64,000 bases of DNA from Acidobacteriota bacterium (lineage in GTDB: Bacteria > Acidobacteriota > Blastocatellia > RBC074). Below, piece after piece: positions 1 through 11,671 of the stretch. The DNA lies in NCBI GenBank assembly GCA_018269055.1, contig JAFDVI010000004.1, positions 1-64,000 of the forward strand, read 5' to 3'. Under the pieces are notes generated by a model. The model was not told where the DNA came from, made no database searches, and saw nothing but the letters and a program-made list of their open reading frames with translations. Every line of letters starts with the position of its first letter. Positions within the stretch are counted from its first letter, which is position 1. The translations under genes were made by a program, and so were the position numbers.

Positions 1-2886
1 CGCCGGACACGTGATCGTGCAAGGATTGGTTGTCGTAACAGTGAAGGTGCAGCTTCCAGTCAAATTGGCCGCATCCGTAGCCGTACAGGTGACAGTTGTC
101 GTGCCAACTGGGAAGCTAGATCCCGAAGCGGGTGCACAAACGACCGTTGACCCGGGGCAATTGTCATTTGCGGTTGGAGTCATGTACGTAACCACCCCCG
201 ACGGAACGCCGGAAATGTTCGCCGGACAAGTCACGGTCGGCGCTTGGTTATCAACCACCGTCACCGTGAACGAGCATGATGAAGTGAGATTGGAAGCATC
301 CGTCGCCGTACAAGTGACGGTCGTTGTGCCTTTCTGGAATGTCGAACCTGACGGCGGCGTGCAGGATGCAGTCGAACCAGGACAGTTATCCGTTGGGGTC
401 GGCGTTGTATAGGTCACCACCGCCGAACATTGGCCTGGCGCAGTATTTGTGGTGATATTCGCCGGGCACGTGATGCTCGGTGATTGTGTGTCGTTGACCG
501 TCACCGTGAAGCTGCAGGTAGAAGTTGCGCCATTTGTACAGGTAACGGTTGTTGTTCCTTTTTGGAAGGCGAAACCCGGTCCCGGTGTGCAAGTCACCGT
601 GCAGCCGGTTGAAATCGGCGGCGTGTAATTCACGACAGCCGAACATTGGTTCGGGTCGGCGCCAGTGGTGATGTTGGCGGGGCAAGTGATCGCCGGACAC
701 GGCTGACATGCCGTCACAGTGACATCGTCAACCGCCAGTCCGCCAAACTGGACGGTGGTATCACTGTCCAGATGAAACCGTAACTCGGTATTCAAACCGG
801 CGAGGCTGTCGGCTCGGCGCGAAAAGAGTCCCCAGCCGATGCTTCCTCCGATGTTCGCCTGCGGATTGCCGGTACCAGCCGAGGCGCTGATCGGCGTCGG
901 GTCAAGCCATTCATAAAGCCTGACCGGCGTAGCGCCTCCTGCTTGCTGGAAATCCACAAACATATGGTCGAAGTTGGCCGTTTCAATTTGGTGGCGCATG
1001 GCCCAGGTTACTGTTATCGGGCCTGAAAGACCGGCAAGGTTGATATTCGGCGACAACAAGTCCTGGTTGCTCGATGCATTGTAAGTATTGTCGAGATCGG
1101 TCTTCCAGCAATTCACCCCACTGTTGCAATTGTTGAATGCCGCTATTGGATTGGCCGTAGTGGTGGCTAATGTGGCGGGCAAGCCAAGCTCCCATTCGTC
1201 CTGCGTGCCCGAATGAGTGAAACCTGCTGCGCCGCTCTCAAAGTCGGTACTGAACACCGTTATTGGTGTGAAACCAGCCGGGCAAGCCGCAGGTGGTGGC
1301 TGCTCGCAAATGCGAAGGCTCCAGGCTGTGAGCGTTCCGCCATTGGCGCCTGCCGTGTCGTCGCGCAAATCGAGCGTCCAGGTGCCGCCCGCGTTTTCGC
1401 CATCGAACCAGGAAAGGCGATAAGCGCCGGAGGTGCTTGCGGTACCTGCCGTCGCGTTGTTTTCGGGTTTGAGCCTCATCCCCTTAAGAGCAGTGAAGGC
1501 TGGCGGGATGCCCGCCTCATCGTCGAAGATTAAATCCATTTGCGTCTGCCCGCCCGTGGCGGCGGCACCGATGTCAGTGAATAACCCATTGTCGTTGCCC
1601 GCTGGCGAACGCAGGTGCGCGTCAATGTCCTGCATCAGCGCGTGGTTGAGAACGATTTCCACATTTATGTCGGCGATGCGCGGATTGCCCGGTACCGTGA
1701 TGGTCGAGCTGGTAAGGCCTGTTCCCGGTCCGATGGTTTTCGGAACGTCGGTGCTGGTGTAGGTCGTACAGTTTACGCCCTCGTTAAACGCGGGCAGCAC
1801 GCTGACACTTAAGTGATAGGTGGCGGTTGGCCCGCCCACGGCTGCCGATGCCGAGTCTACAAAGGCGAAGTACGTACCGGCATTCTTGACCGTGAAGAAC
1901 ATCGCTTCCGAAGGATTGTTGGGTACAGGGGATACGTCACCTGTACCGGCGTCATCAACCACTAAGATTTGATTGTTTGCATCACCGAAGAGAGCAAACC
2001 CGAGCCGTCCGTTCCAAACCGTGCCATCACGCTCAGGGTTCAAATCCAGGCTCAGGAACACTGTGTCACCAGCATTGAGCGTCAAGCTATACCAATCTTG
2101 TTCAGTAGCGGCAGCCGGATTGCGCGTGCCGCTGACCCAGCCGTTGGCGGGCAATGGGTTCGCGGTAGCCGGCGTGTCGTTCGACTCGACTTCGGGAGTC
2201 GGCGCGCCCGCACCGCTTTGCACCTGGAGCCATAGCTCATACGGACGCTCGCTGGTGGTGCCCGCCGTAAAATCATTGACCTTCAAATAATAGATTCCGG
2301 TGGTGGGGATCGTGGCACCGGCGATTGAAGAAGAAAGACCGGCAAAGCTGCCATTGTCATCGTCGAATTCAATCGTGGTCGCGCCATCAGATGCGATCAG
2401 CGTGAGCTGGCTGTCGGTGCTGCTGCCCGCCGACCCGGAAGTCATCGTGGCGGCGTAAACGCGGTCGCCTGCCGTGGCGCTGAAAGAATAGAAATCAATA
2501 TCGCCGTTGGGATAGAGATTGCCACGAATTCTGGCGCTATCGCCGAGGATGGGCGAGGCGGTCGCAGCAGTGCCGTTCGGTTCAACATCACTGCCAGTGC
2601 CGGTGATCACCGCTGCTATGTGGTTGGAACTGTTCTGCGTCGGAGGTTGTGGGCCGTTGTACTGAACAACCGAAACTTCCGACGGCGGCTCAGGTTTTCC
2701 TTGAAAGACGGTTTTATCCTGCGCCAGGGCAGATGCAGCCGCTTTCGAGGTCATCGCCTTACCAATTCGACGATTGGCAGAGCGAACTGCCTGCGCAGTT
2801 TTGCCGGGCATCAGCAATTGGCCGATGAGCAGCAGGCAAATCAACAAAGGTAACAGGATGCGTATGTGTTTGTGTGAAGTTTTCAT
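1..2886 (-). CDS. Secreted multidomain HYR-repeat protein, C-terminus cut by window edge
   Basis: A reading frame opens at ATG 2884-2886 and stays open for 962 codons to base 1, so the C-terminus lies outside the window. GAGG sits 6 bases before the ATG. Residues 1-33 form a signal peptide (basic start, LLPLLICLLLIGQLL core). Two regions of pre-peptidase C-terminal (PPC) type follow, near residues 100-215 (EPNGTAATA start) and 230-350 (EVESNDTPATA). Near 370-525 is a stretch like a proprotein-convertase P domain, ending LDLRDD...LRICEQ. After a sandwich-like region come tandem HYR-type repeats from about residue 695, each with ITCPANI, a C-S-x-V-V-x-Y core and a closing CSFTVTV. It is probably a surface or secreted adhesive protein. 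No catalytic motif is visible, and a sorting signal, if any, would lie beyond the edge. Domain names are family-level inference. Confidence 0.85.
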   Translation of the reverse strand, partial: MKTSHKHIRILLPLLICLLLIGQLLMPGKTAQAVRSANRRIGKAMTSKAAASALAQDKTVFQGKPEPPSEVSVVQYNGPQPPTQNSSNHIAAVITGTGSDVEPNGTAATASPILGDSARIRGNLYPNGDIDFYSFSATAGDRVYAATMTSGSAGSSTDSQLTLIASDGATTIEFDDDNGSFAGLSSSIAGATIPTTGIYYLKVNDFTAGTTSERPYELWLQVQSGAGAPTPEVESNDTPATANPLPANGWVSGTRNPAAATEQDWYSLTLNAGDTVFLSLDLNPERDGTVWNGRLGFALFGDANNQILVVDDAGTGDVSPVPNNPSEAMFFTVKNAGTYFAFVDSASAAVGGPTATYHLSVSVLPAFNEGVNCTTYTSTDVPKTIGPGTGLTSSTITVPGNPRIADINVEIVLNHALMQDIDAHLRSPAGNDNGLFTDIGAAATGGQTQMDLIFDDEAGIPPAFTALKGMRLKPENNATAGTASTSGAYRLSWFDGENAGGTWTLDLRDDTAGANGGTLTAWSLRICEQPPPAACPAGFTPITVFSTDFESGAAGFTHSGTQDEWELGLPATLATTTANPIAAFNNCNSGVNCWKTDLDNTYNASSNQDLLSPNINLAGLSGPITVTWAMRHQIETANFDHMFVDFQQAGGATPVRLYEWLDPTPISASAGTGNPQANIGGSIGWGLFSRRADSLAGLNTELRFHLDSDTTVQFGGLAVDDVTVTACQPCPAITCPANITTGADPNQCSAVVNYTPPISTGCTVTCTPGPGFAFQKGTTTVTCTNGATSTCSFTVTVNDTQSPSITCPANITTNTAPGQCSAVVTYTTPTPTDNCPGSTASCTPPSGSTFQKGTTTVTCTATDASNLTSSCSFTVTVVDNQAPTVTCPANISGVPSGVVTYMTPTANDNCPGSTVVCAPASGSSFPVGTTTVTCTATDAANLTGSCTFTVTTTNPCTITCPA

Positions 2887-3228
2887 AAAGAGCCTCGCGG
2901 AGAAACCTCGCTCTGCGGAATAACGCAGCGACCCAATTCCCTGAACGGGTAATCGAAGTTCCGGAATGGTAGTTGAGATTGTGAAGCTCAGAATCGTCGG
3001 TCAGCCAATAAAACTGCGAGGTAGCCTTCCCGACATCTTTGCCAATATTGTGACGGCACTCAAAGTGCGGGCGGATTATAGGTAACACGCCCTAAAGGGT
3101 CAATGCGATTAAAAAACTAACCAACCTGGGGACGAAAAAAAAGGAATTCGCTGCGACTGTTCCAGGATGACCCGAAACAGCGCAGCGAATCACAATAGGC
3201 CGCAATTTAAGAACAGCGAGTACAACGG
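2887..3228. other. Intergenic region between clpA-like gene and HYR-protein gene
   Basis: No gene is supported in these 342 bases. The left part should hold the promoter of the HYR-repeat gene (minus strand). The right part holds the intrinsic terminator of the clpA-like gene, listed separately. I could not pick a convincing promoter hexamer pair. Confidence 0.6.
3135..3190 (-). terminator. Intrinsic terminator of clpA-like gene
   Basis: On the minus strand ATTCGCTGCG (3190-3181) pairs with CGCAGCGAAT (3155-3146). An inner CTGTTTC/GGAACAG extension lengthens the stem, and a run of eight T follows (3142-3135). It lies 39 bases after the clpA-like stop codon. Confidence 0.85.
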
Positions 3229-5490
3229 CTATTCGCCGCGCACATCAATTTCTCCGTCTTTCACGTCCACGACGAAGGTGTTGAACGCTTTCCACAGATT
3301 GGTGATTGGCAGTTTGATCACTTCGTCAATCGTGCGTTTCAGGAAGCGCGCGCCGTAAGCCGGGCTGAATCCTTTCTCAACCACCTTTTCCAGCGCGGCT
3401 TCGCTCAGGCGCATAATCTTGCCCTGGCGTTCCATCTGGCGGCGCATGCTGCCCAGATACAGCAACGCGATCTGCTTCACTTCATCCTGGGTCAACGGCG
3501 AAAAGACCACGATTTCGTCAATGCGATTGCGGAACTCCGGCGAAAACCGATTTTCCGCCGCGCCGAGCACTGCACGTTTGATCTCTTCGACATCGGCAGT
3601 TGTCTTGTTGCCGAAGCCCAGCGGTTTCATGTACTTCTTGAAATTCTCGGAACCGAGGTTCGAAGTCATGATGATGATTGCGTCGGAAAGGTAAACTTTC
3701 TTGCCGCGACCGTCGGTCAACCAGCCTTCGTCAAACGCCTGCAAAAACAGGTTCAGCAAATACGGCGAAGCCTTTTCGACTTCATCGAGCAGCAAGACCG
3801 TGTACGGATTTTCGCGCAAGCGTTCGGTCAAAATGCCGCCGCGCTCCGAGCCGACAATGCCGCGCGGCATGCCGATCAATTTTTCGATTGCGACAGTTCC
3901 GTCCTGATATTCGCTCATATCAATGCGAACCATCTTGCTTTCATCGCCGAACATGGTTTCGGCGACGGCTTTGGCCAATTCGGTCTTGCCAACGCCTGTC
4001 GGCCCCAGGAACAACAGCACGCCATCCGGTTTGTAGAAGTTTTCCTTCAATGGGCCTTTGTTCAACCGCAATCGTTGCGCAACGGCCTTGACGGCGTCTT
4101 TCTGGCCAATCACGCGGCGGCCAAGCGTTTCTTCCAGCGTGCGAAAACGATCCGATGTGTCGCGGAAGATCAAATCTTTGGGAATGCGGGATTCCTGCGA
4201 AATTACGTCAATGATGTGTTCTGGTTGAACCTGCATCACCGACGGTTCATTGATTTCGACTTTGACCGAAGCCGTATCCAGCCAGCCAATGACTTTGTCC
4301 GGCAGATGCAAATTGCGGATGTAACGCGGCGCCATTTCCAGGGCAGTCTCAATCGCTGCGTCGGTGATTTTGACTGAATAGTTCTTTTCCAGCCGCGGGC
4401 GTATGCCCTGCAGAATCTGCTTGGTTTCCGCCAGGCTCGGTTCGTCCACTTTGACCAGGCGGAAGCGTCGCGCCAACGCTTCGTCTTCGGCAATGTATTC
4501 CTTGTATTCGGTCAAGGTCGTTGCGCCGATGATGCGAATTTCACCGCGCGCCAAGGCGCCTTTGAACATATTCGACGCGTCGCTGGAAGCTCCCATCGCC
4601 GAACCGGCGCCGATAATCGTATGCGCTTCATCCACAAACAGAATCAAATCCTGGCGCTCTTTGACTTCCTGGATGATGCCTTGCAAACGCTCTTCAAACA
4701 TTCCGCGCAGCATTGTTCCGGCGACGATTCCGGCCATTTGCAACTGCACGACATGTGCTCCGCGCAACCGGGCCGGAACTTTTTGCGGCTCCAGTTCGAT
4801 CAAGCGAGCCAGCCCTTCGACCACGGCCGTTTTTCCGACGCCAGGTTCGCCAACCAGCATCGGCGAATTGGCGCGCTCGCGATGGCATAGGATTTCGATC
4901 ATCTGCCGAATTTCGCTGTCCCGGCCAATCGTCGGTGGCAATTTGTCCTGCCGCGCAAGTTTGTTCAGCGACAGGCCGAAATGCTTCAGGTAAGGCGGCA
5001 ACTCATATTTTTTGCGAAGATTTTCAGTTTGTTCTTCGCGGCTGCGAACTTTTTGGACAATGGTGTCTGTGGCGTAATGCGGATCAACCCCCAGAGCCCG
5101 CAAAATCTCAGCCGGCTTTCCGGCCTGATCCGTGAAGATTGTCGCCAACAAATCGTAAGATTCAATTTGCGAGCGTCCCTGCGCACGCGCGCGCTTCAAG
5201 GCGCGATTGAACAAATCGCGGGTCGTGTCGGCAATGTACATTTTCTTGCCGACGTACTGGCGGCTTTTGGCCAACTCCTGCTCCAACATATGCGACACCG
5301 CGCGCGGATCAATGCCCACGGATTGCATGGTGTCGTTGAAGAGCACGCTTTCAAGCTCGCTCAGCGCGGTGAAAATGTGCTCAACCGAGAGAAAATTGTG
5401 GTCACGCCCTTTCGAAACTTCGATCGCACGCCGGACAACTTTCTGCCCAGATTCGGAAAATTTGTCAGTCATCGGTCCCAGATCAAACAC
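3229..5490 (-). CDS. ClpA/ClpC-like AAA+ unfoldase
   Basis: A double-ring Hsp100 ATPase that would unfold proteins, probably for ClpP. The N-terminal Clp-N repeats (about residues 10-150) are followed by AAA module 1 (Walker A GEPGVGKT, Walker B LILFVDEAHT) and module 2 ([18 protein letters not shown]). There is no long ClpB-type coiled-coil insert between them, so the layout is ClpA-like. After the second module, KPLGFGNKT carries an LGF tripeptide where ClpA and ClpC have the IGL/VGF loop that docks on ClpP, which supports a protease-linked role. I chose the GTG at 5490 because GAGAGGT lies 8 bases upstream; an in-frame ATG at 5472 (MTDKF) is the alternative and has only a weak GGGA. It is last of five chaperone genes in a row and ends in a clear terminator. 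No clpP or clpS is in the window. Confidence 0.88.
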   Translation of the reverse strand: MFDLGPMTDKFSESGQKVVRRAIEVSKGRDHNFLSVEHIFTALSELESVLFNDTMQSVGIDPRAVSHMLEQELAKSRQYVGKKMYIADTTRDLFNRALKRARAQGRSQIESYDLLATIFTDQAGKPAEILRALGVDPHYATDTIVQKVRSREEQTENLRKKYELPPYLKHFGLSLNKLARQDKLPPTIGRDSEIRQMIEILCHRERANSPMLVGEPGVGKTAVVEGLARLIELEPQKVPARLRGAHVVQLQMAGIVAGTMLRGMFEERLQGIIQEVKERQDLILFVDEAHTIIGAGSAMGASSDASNMFKGALARGEIRIIGATTLTEYKEYIAEDEALARRFRLVKVDEPSLAETKQILQGIRPRLEKNYSVKITDAAIETALEMAPRYIRNLHLPDKVIGWLDTASVKVEINEPSVMQVQPEHIIDVISQESRIPKDLIFRDTSDRFRTLEETLGRRVIGQKDAVKAVAQRLRLNKGPLKENFYKPDGVLLFLGPTGVGKTELAKAVAETMFGDESKMVRIDMSEYQDGTVAIEKLIGMPRGIVGSERGGILTERLRENPYTVLLLDEVEKASPYLLNLFLQAFDEGWLTDGRGKKVYLSDAIIIMTSNLGSENFKKYMKPLGFGNKTTADVEEIKRAVLGAAENRFSPEFRNRIDEIVVFSPLTQDEVKQIALLYLGSMRRQMERQGKIMRLSEAALEKVVEKGFSPAYGARFLKRTIDEVIKLPITNLWKAFNTFVVDVKDGEIDVRGE

Positions 5491-5678
5491 AGCTTTATAC
5501 CTCTCTTGAAAAACTCGCCTGATCATCCCAGGCGTCCAACACCAAACATGAACTACGCAAAGTGTAGTCCCATGGATCGAAACTTTATAGCCCGGCGCTC
5601 GTTAATTTTTCCATTCTATCTTTTCTGCTTCAAAAGCTTCTGAACGCGGCGAAGTTCAGGTAACCGCGTCTTAAATAA

Positions 5679-5710
5679 GGAAGGCGAGCTAAAACTACTG
5701 CTCGCCTTCC
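5679..5710 (-). terminator. Probable groEL terminator hairpin
   Basis: GGAAGGCGAGC (5679-5689) and GCTCGCCTTCC (5700-5710) form a perfect 11-bp stem with a 10-base loop. On the minus strand TTATTTAAG follows, a weak T-rich tail. It lies 87 bases beyond the groEL stop. Confidence 0.6.
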
Positions 5711-5735
5711 ACAGTGTCAAGCAAACCTTTTTGGC

Positions 5736-5790
5736 AACTCAAAAGGCAATCGGAATCAGGCCATAACTTTTGCCTTTTGCCTTTTGAGTT
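5736..5790. repeat. 14-bp perfect inverted repeat behind groEL
   Basis: AACTCAAAAGGCAA (5736-5749) is mirrored by TTGCCTTTTGAGTT (5777-5790), with an extra TTTTGCC copy beside the right arm. It directly follows the groEL stop codon and may add to transcript termination or stability. Confidence 0.6.
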
Positions 5791-5796
5791 TTGCGT

Positions 5797-7494
<1,698 letters not shown>

Positions 7495-7508
7495 ATGCTT
7501 TTTGATTT

Positions 7509-8180
7509 CTAGCTTGCCCTGCCCACGCGAACGCGCGCCGGACGCAGCAAGCGATCTCCAAATTTATAGCCGGTTTGGTACTCGGCAATTACTTTGTTGT
7601 CTTGATCATCGTCCACTGGAACAATTTCGACGGCTTCGTGAAGTTCCGGATTGAAATCCTGTCCTTCGCTTTCCACCATCGTCAATCCCAGTGCCTGCAT
7701 CTTCGATTCAAATAAACTGGCTGTCGCTCTCACCCCTTCCAGCAACGCAGTGAAATCATTTTCGTTGTGCTGGCTGGCTTCCGCTGCCGCAACGGCGCGT
7801 TTCAAATTGTCCAGCGTATCGAGCAAGCCCGCGACCAGATCGCCGCGCGCGGCTTCCAGCTTCTGTTCGGCAGTGCGATTCAGCCGAGCGCGCATTTCCT
7901 CTGTTTCGGTTTTCAATCGTTCTTCCGCTTTGCGGAACCGATCTGCATGCTCACTCAGTTTGCGTTCGGTTTCGCCTCGCTTCTCTTCGGCTTCTTTCAG
8001 TCTAAGCCGCAAAGATTCGATTTCGCTGTGAAGGGGACTCTCGGCCGCCGCTTGCAATTCTTCGTGTTCAGCGCCGGATTCGCCTTCGACAGTGACACGC
8101 CGTTTATCTGTCACGCGGATTTCATTTTCGGCGGCTTCCGCTGCCGCCTGACTTGCTTCGTTGCCTTTGTTGGAATTCAT
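7509..8180 (-). CDS. grpE: GrpE nucleotide exchange factor
   Basis: About 223 residues. GrpE releases ADP from DnaK and so resets the Hsp70 cycle. An acidic, low-complexity N-terminus leads into a long charged coiled coil (about residues 50-110). The conserved C-terminal beta domain follows, with LLDTLDNLKRA, GQDFNPELHEAVE and the closing GYKFGDRLLRPARVRVG. I placed the start at ATG 8178-8180 (MNSNKGNEA), with AGAAG just upstream; the frame is open further but the extra residues do not look like GrpE. It lies 167 bases after clpB and 104 before groEL, same strand. Its partner dnaK is not in the window. Confidence 0.93.
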   Translation of the reverse strand: MNSNKGNEASQAAAEAAENEIRVTDKRRVTVEGESGAEHEELQAAAESPLHSEIESLRLRLKEAEEKRGETERKLSEHADRFRKAEERLKTETEEMRARLNRTAEQKLEAARGDLVAGLLDTLDNLKRAVAAAEASQHNENDFTALLEGVRATASLFESKMQALGLTMVESEGQDFNPELHEAVEIVPVDDDQDNKVIAEYQTGYKFGDRLLRPARVRVGRAS

Positions 8181-8347
8181 AACTTCTAAATGGTTGTCGT
8201 GTGCGTTTAGACTATTGATAAAAGACGGGCAATCTACCATGTGGCTTGAGGAAAGCCAAAATGCAGATTTGGTGACGCGGACGTGCCAGATTCCACAAGC
8301 CTGTGTCCCCGCGGACTTATAAAACCTGCGTCCTCCGCGTCCTATGT

Positions 8348-10951
8348 TCAACCCGCCGCTGCTGCGCTTTGTCCCGCCACAAAGATCATTTGATTGTTTT
8401 CCAAATCACCTTTGACGGTCAGCGTTTCACCCGGTTTGACCTCGCCGCCGAGCAATTTCATCGCCAACGGATTCTGGATCAAGCTTTGAATCGCTCGCTT
8501 CAGCGGACGCGCGCCATACACCGGATCGTACCCTTCTTTTGCCAGCAATTCTTCTGCCGAAGGCTCAAGCACCAGCGTGATTTTACGATCCGCCAGCATT
8601 TTCCTGAGCGCGTCGAGTTGAATCTTGATGATTCCTCGAAGCTGTTCGATTCCCAACCGCTTGAAGATGATGGTGTCATCAATGCGGTTCAGGAATTCCG
8701 GCTTGAAATGATCTCGCAATTGTTCCAGCACCGCCGACCGCATGGCTTTGTCATCGCCCTGGAAATCCATAATTTCGCGCGAACCGACGTTCGAGGTCAT
8801 GATCACGACGGTATTTTTGAAATCCACCGTGCGACCTTTGCCGTCGGTCAACCGCCCGTCGTCCAGAATTTGCAGCAGGATATTGAACACATCCGGATGG
8901 CCTTTTTCGATTTCGTCAAACAGCACCACCGAATACGGCCGACGCCGCACGGCTTCGGTCAATTGCCCGCCTTCATCGTAACCGATGTATCCCGGAGGCG
9001 CGCCGATCAGCCGGGCAACGGAATGTTTTTCCATAAACTCCGACATATCCAGCCGCACCATCGCGTGTTCATCGTCGAACAGGAATTCGGCCAACGCGCG
9101 CGCGGTTTCGGTTTTACCCACGCCCGTCGGGCCAAGGAAGATGAACGAACCGATGGGCCGTTTCGGATCCTGCAACCCAGCGCGCGCGCGGCGCACCGCG
9201 TTGGCCACGGCAATCAGCGCATCGTTCTGACCGATGACGCGCATTCCCAATCGCTCTTCCATCTTGACCAGTTTCTGCAATTCGCCTTCCAGCATCTTCG
9301 ACACCGGAACCCCCGTCCAACGCGCCACGACTTCTGCAACGTCTTCTTCGGTGACTTCCTCTTTCAAAGTTCTGCCAGTCGCCTGCAACTCTTCCAGCTT
9401 TTTCTGGTCGGCTTCAAATTGCTTATGCAACTCGACCATTTTGCCGTAGCGGATTTCCGCCACCTTTTCGTAATTGCCCGCGCGTTCGAGCTGTTCAGCT
9501 TCGACCTTCAACGCCTCCGTCTTCTCTTTCGCAGAGCGAATGCGTTCGATGACTTCCTTTTCCGACTGCCACTTGGCTTTCATCGCATCGGACTTTTCCT
9601 TCAGGTCGGCAATCTCCTTTTCAACTTTGGCCAGACGCTCTTTGGAAACCGCGTCTTCTTCGCGAAGCAGCGCCTGGCGTTCGATTTCGCGCTGAATGAT
9701 TTCGCGTTCGACCTCATCAATTTCCGTCGGCAAGCTGTCAATTTCGATGCGCAACTTGGAAGCCGCTTCGTCCACCAGGTCAATCGCTTTATCCGGCAAA
9801 AACCGATCCGTGATGTACCGGTTCGACAGGGTCGCCGCCGCCACAATCGCAGCGTCTTTGATGCGCACGCCGTGATGCGTTTCGTACTTGTCCTTGAGCC
9901 CACGCAGGATGGCAATGGTGTCTTCGACGTTCGGCTCCGAAGCGTACACCTGCTGGAAACGGCGTTCCAGCGCCTTGTCCTTTTCGATGTACTTCTGATA
10001 TTCGTTCAGCGTCGTCGCTCCAACGCACCGCAATTCGCCGCGAGCCAGCGCCGGTTTGAGCATGTTTGAAGCATCCACAGCGCCTTCCGAAGCACCGGCC
10101 CCGACCAGTGTGTGCAATTCGTCAATGAAAACAATGATCTGGCCTTCAGCCTTTTCAATTTCGCGGAGCACGGACTTTAACCGCTCTTCAAATTCGCCGC
10201 GATACTTCGCCCCGGCGAGCATTGAACCCAAATCCAGTGCGACCAGCCGTTTGTTTTTCAGCGTTTCCGGCACGTCGCCGGAAACAATGCGCTGCGCCAA
10301 GCCTTCGACAATGGCGGTTTTGCCCACGCCGGGTTCGCCGATGATGACCGGATTGTTTTTGGTTCGCCGGGATAACACCTGAATCGTTCGGCGAATTTCA
10401 TCATCACGCCCGATGACAGGATCGAGCTTGCCCTGGCGCGCCAGTTCCGTCAGATCGCGTGAGTATTTCGCCAGCGCCTGATAGCTTTCTTCGGCATTTT
10501 GGCTGGTGACTTTGGCTCCGGCGCGCATTTGCTCAATGACTTTCAACAACGCCTCGCGGCTGATGCCGTGCGAGCGCAAAATCTTTCCCGCATCCTGTTT
10601 GTCATCGGCCAAAGCCAGCAACAGATGCTCCGATGAAATGTATTCGTCTTTCAGTTTGTCGGCTTCTTTTTGCGCCTTGCTGAACGCTTCCGTAGTGCGA
10701 TTGCCGTAATACTTCTGACCAAATCCGCTCACCGAAGGAAACTTTTTGATCGCCGCTTCGACCTCACTGAAGACCGTCTGGACGTTCGCGCCAATTTTGC
10801 CAAGAATCGGTCGCGTCACTCCTTCCGCCTGTTCAATCATCGCAGCCAGCACGTGTTCGGGTTCAACCTGTTGGTGATTTTGTTTTTCGGCCAGGGCTAC
10901 GGCGGATTCAATCGCCTCCTGAGCCTTCAATGTAAATTTGTTCAGATTCAT
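8348..10951 (-). CDS. clpB: ClpB disaggregase
   Basis: 867 residues, full length. Hsp100 chaperone that rescues aggregated proteins with DnaK. It has an N-terminal Clp-N domain (about 1-145), AAA module 1 (Walker A GEPGVGKT, Walker [12 protein letters not shown]), a long coiled-coil middle domain (about 410-525) that marks ClpB rather than ClpA/C, and AAA module 2 ([19 protein letters not shown]). The start ATG 10949-10951 has an ideal AAGGAGGAGAG ahead of it. Gene order hsp20, clpB, grpE on one strand matches a disaggregation team. A promoter-like TTGACA / TAGAAA pair with 17-bp spacing sits inside the preceding terminator, so it could be transcribed separately from hsp20. Confidence 0.97.
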   Translation of the reverse strand: MNLNKFTLKAQEAIESAVALAEKQNHQQVEPEHVLAAMIEQAEGVTRPILGKIGANVQTVFSEVEAAIKKFPSVSGFGQKYYGNRTTEAFSKAQKEADKLKDEYISSEHLLLALADDKQDAGKILRSHGISREALLKVIEQMRAGAKVTSQNAEESYQALAKYSRDLTELARQGKLDPVIGRDDEIRRTIQVLSRRTKNNPVIIGEPGVGKTAIVEGLAQRIVSGDVPETLKNKRLVALDLGSMLAGAKYRGEFEERLKSVLREIEKAEGQIIVFIDELHTLVGAGASEGAVDASNMLKPALARGELRCVGATTLNEYQKYIEKDKALERRFQQVYASEPNVEDTIAILRGLKDKYETHHGVRIKDAAIVAAATLSNRYITDRFLPDKAIDLVDEAASKLRIEIDSLPTEIDEVEREIIQREIERQALLREEDAVSKERLAKVEKEIADLKEKSDAMKAKWQSEKEVIERIRSAKEKTEALKVEAEQLERAGNYEKVAEIRYGKMVELHKQFEADQKKLEELQATGRTLKEEVTEEDVAEVVARWTGVPVSKMLEGELQKLVKMEERLGMRVIGQNDALIAVANAVRRARAGLQDPKRPIGSFIFLGPTGVGKTETARALAEFLFDDEHAMVRLDMSEFMEKHSVARLIGAPPGYIGYDEGGQLTEAVRRRPYSVVLFDEIEKGHPDVFNILLQILDDGRLTDGKGRTVDFKNTVVIMTSNVGSREIMDFQGDDKAMRSAVLEQLRDHFKPEFLNRIDDTIIFKRLGIEQLRGIIKIQLDALRKMLADRKITLVLEPSAEELLAKEGYDPVYGARPLKRAIQSLIQNPLAMKLLGGEVKPGETLTVKGDLENNQMIFVAGQSAAAAG

Positions 10952-10986
10952 CTCTCCTCCTTCGACAAACGAATTTGCTGGCTGAT

Positions 10987-11025
10987 AAAAACTTGGGCTT
11001 CGGACTTTCTAAAAGCCCGAAGCCC
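10987..11025 (-). terminator. Intrinsic terminator of hsp20
   Basis: On the minus strand GGGCTTCGG (11025-11017) pairs with CCGAAGCCC (11003-10995), followed by AAGTTTTTAT. It lies 40 bases past the hsp20 stop and just before clpB. Confidence 0.8.
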
Positions 11026-11034
11026 GTATGTCAA
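11006..11034 (-). promoter_or_regulatory. Candidate sigma70 promoter of clpB overlapping the hsp20 terminator
   Basis: Minus strand TTGACA (11034-11029), 17-base spacer, TAGAAA (11011-11006). The -35 box is a perfect consensus and the -10 box matches 4 of 6. The spacer is one arm of the terminator hairpin and the -10 lies in its loop. Confidence 0.5.
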
Positions 11035-11065
11035 TCGCTAGCCTCCATCCCTCTTTTGTTTTTTG

Positions 11066-11554
11066 TTAGCTTGCAGAGCCATTGGTATCGCTCTTAATCG
11101 TCACATTGATATTGCGGGCTTTCACTTCTTCCCGTTTCGGCAAAGTCACCTTCAATACCCCATCCTTGAATTCGGCTTTCACGTCCTCCACGTTCACCGT
11201 GTTCGGCAGCGAGAACGTGCGCGTGAATGTTCCGTAATTTCGCTCGACTCGATGCCAGTTTTCACCCTTGTCTTCTTTCTCAAACTTGCGTTCGCCCGTC
11301 AGCGTCAAACGATAGTTTTCAATCGAAAGATTGAAATCCTCCGCTTTCATTCCAGGCAAATCTGCTTCCAAAACAATCGAGTTTTCATTCTCAAAAATAT
11401 CCACATTTGGACTCCATTTGCCGGTGAACACTTCTTCGCCGCCAAAAATCCGCGGCAATCCGCCAGCAAAAAACCGGCTGAATTCATCTTGAAGGTTCCT
11501 GAAATCGGCAAAAACCGGATCGCGCTTCACAACGCCAGTTGAAACAGTTCTCAT
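11066..11554 (-). CDS. Hsp20 family small heat-shock protein
   Basis: 162 residues. Holds unfolding proteins in a refoldable state without ATP, for ClpB/DnaK to process. The alpha-crystallin domain runs from about residue 43 to 140: PNVDIFENENSIVLEADLPGM at its start, then LTGERK and the A-x-x-x-GVL signature in AEFKDGVLKVTLPK. The ATG at 11552-11554 is preceded by TAGGAGGTAAGTT, a strong ribosome site. It is first of the chaperone series and has its own promoter (11643-11671) overlapped by a HAIR-like inverted repeat. Confidence 0.95.
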   Translation of the reverse strand: MRTVSTGVVKRDPVFADFRNLQDEFSRFFAGGLPRIFGGEEVFTGKWSPNVDIFENENSIVLEADLPGMKAEDFNLSIENYRLTLTGERKFEKEDKGENWHRVERNYGTFTRTFSLPNTVNVEDVKAEFKDGVLKVTLPKREEVKARNINVTIKSDTNGSAS

Positions 11555-11642
11555 AACTTACCTCCTACAATTTTCTTGATTGAGTGTTCTCTTTGAATCT
11601 TCCTGATTAACTCGCTCAGGAATCATCCCTGAGCACGCGGGC

Positions 11643-11671
11643 AAGATAAAACTTGAGCGTAATCTTGTCAA
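11643..11671 (-). promoter_or_regulatory. Sigma70 promoter of hsp20
   Basis: Minus strand TTGACA (11671-11666), exactly 17 bases, then TATCTT (11648-11643). The expected start of transcription is near 11636, giving an untranslated leader of about 80 bases. Confidence 0.75.

Larger units (their letters stand above)
5491..5796. other. Intergenic region groEL to clpA-like gene
   Basis: Contains two inverted repeats, listed separately (5679-5710 and 5736-5790), and near the right end of the clpA-like gene an AT-rich stretch that may hold its promoter. No small gene is supported. Confidence 0.5.

Noticed and set aside
1-720. Repeats at the left edge as a CRISPR or DNA satellite
   Set aside because: They are protein-level HYR repeats of about 80 residues within one open frame.
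8303-10069. 588-codon plus-strand open frame across clpB
   Set aside because: Antisense shadow of clpB. The sequence is Phe/His/Arg/Gln-rich with no domain, and clpB is a clear full-length gene on the other strand.
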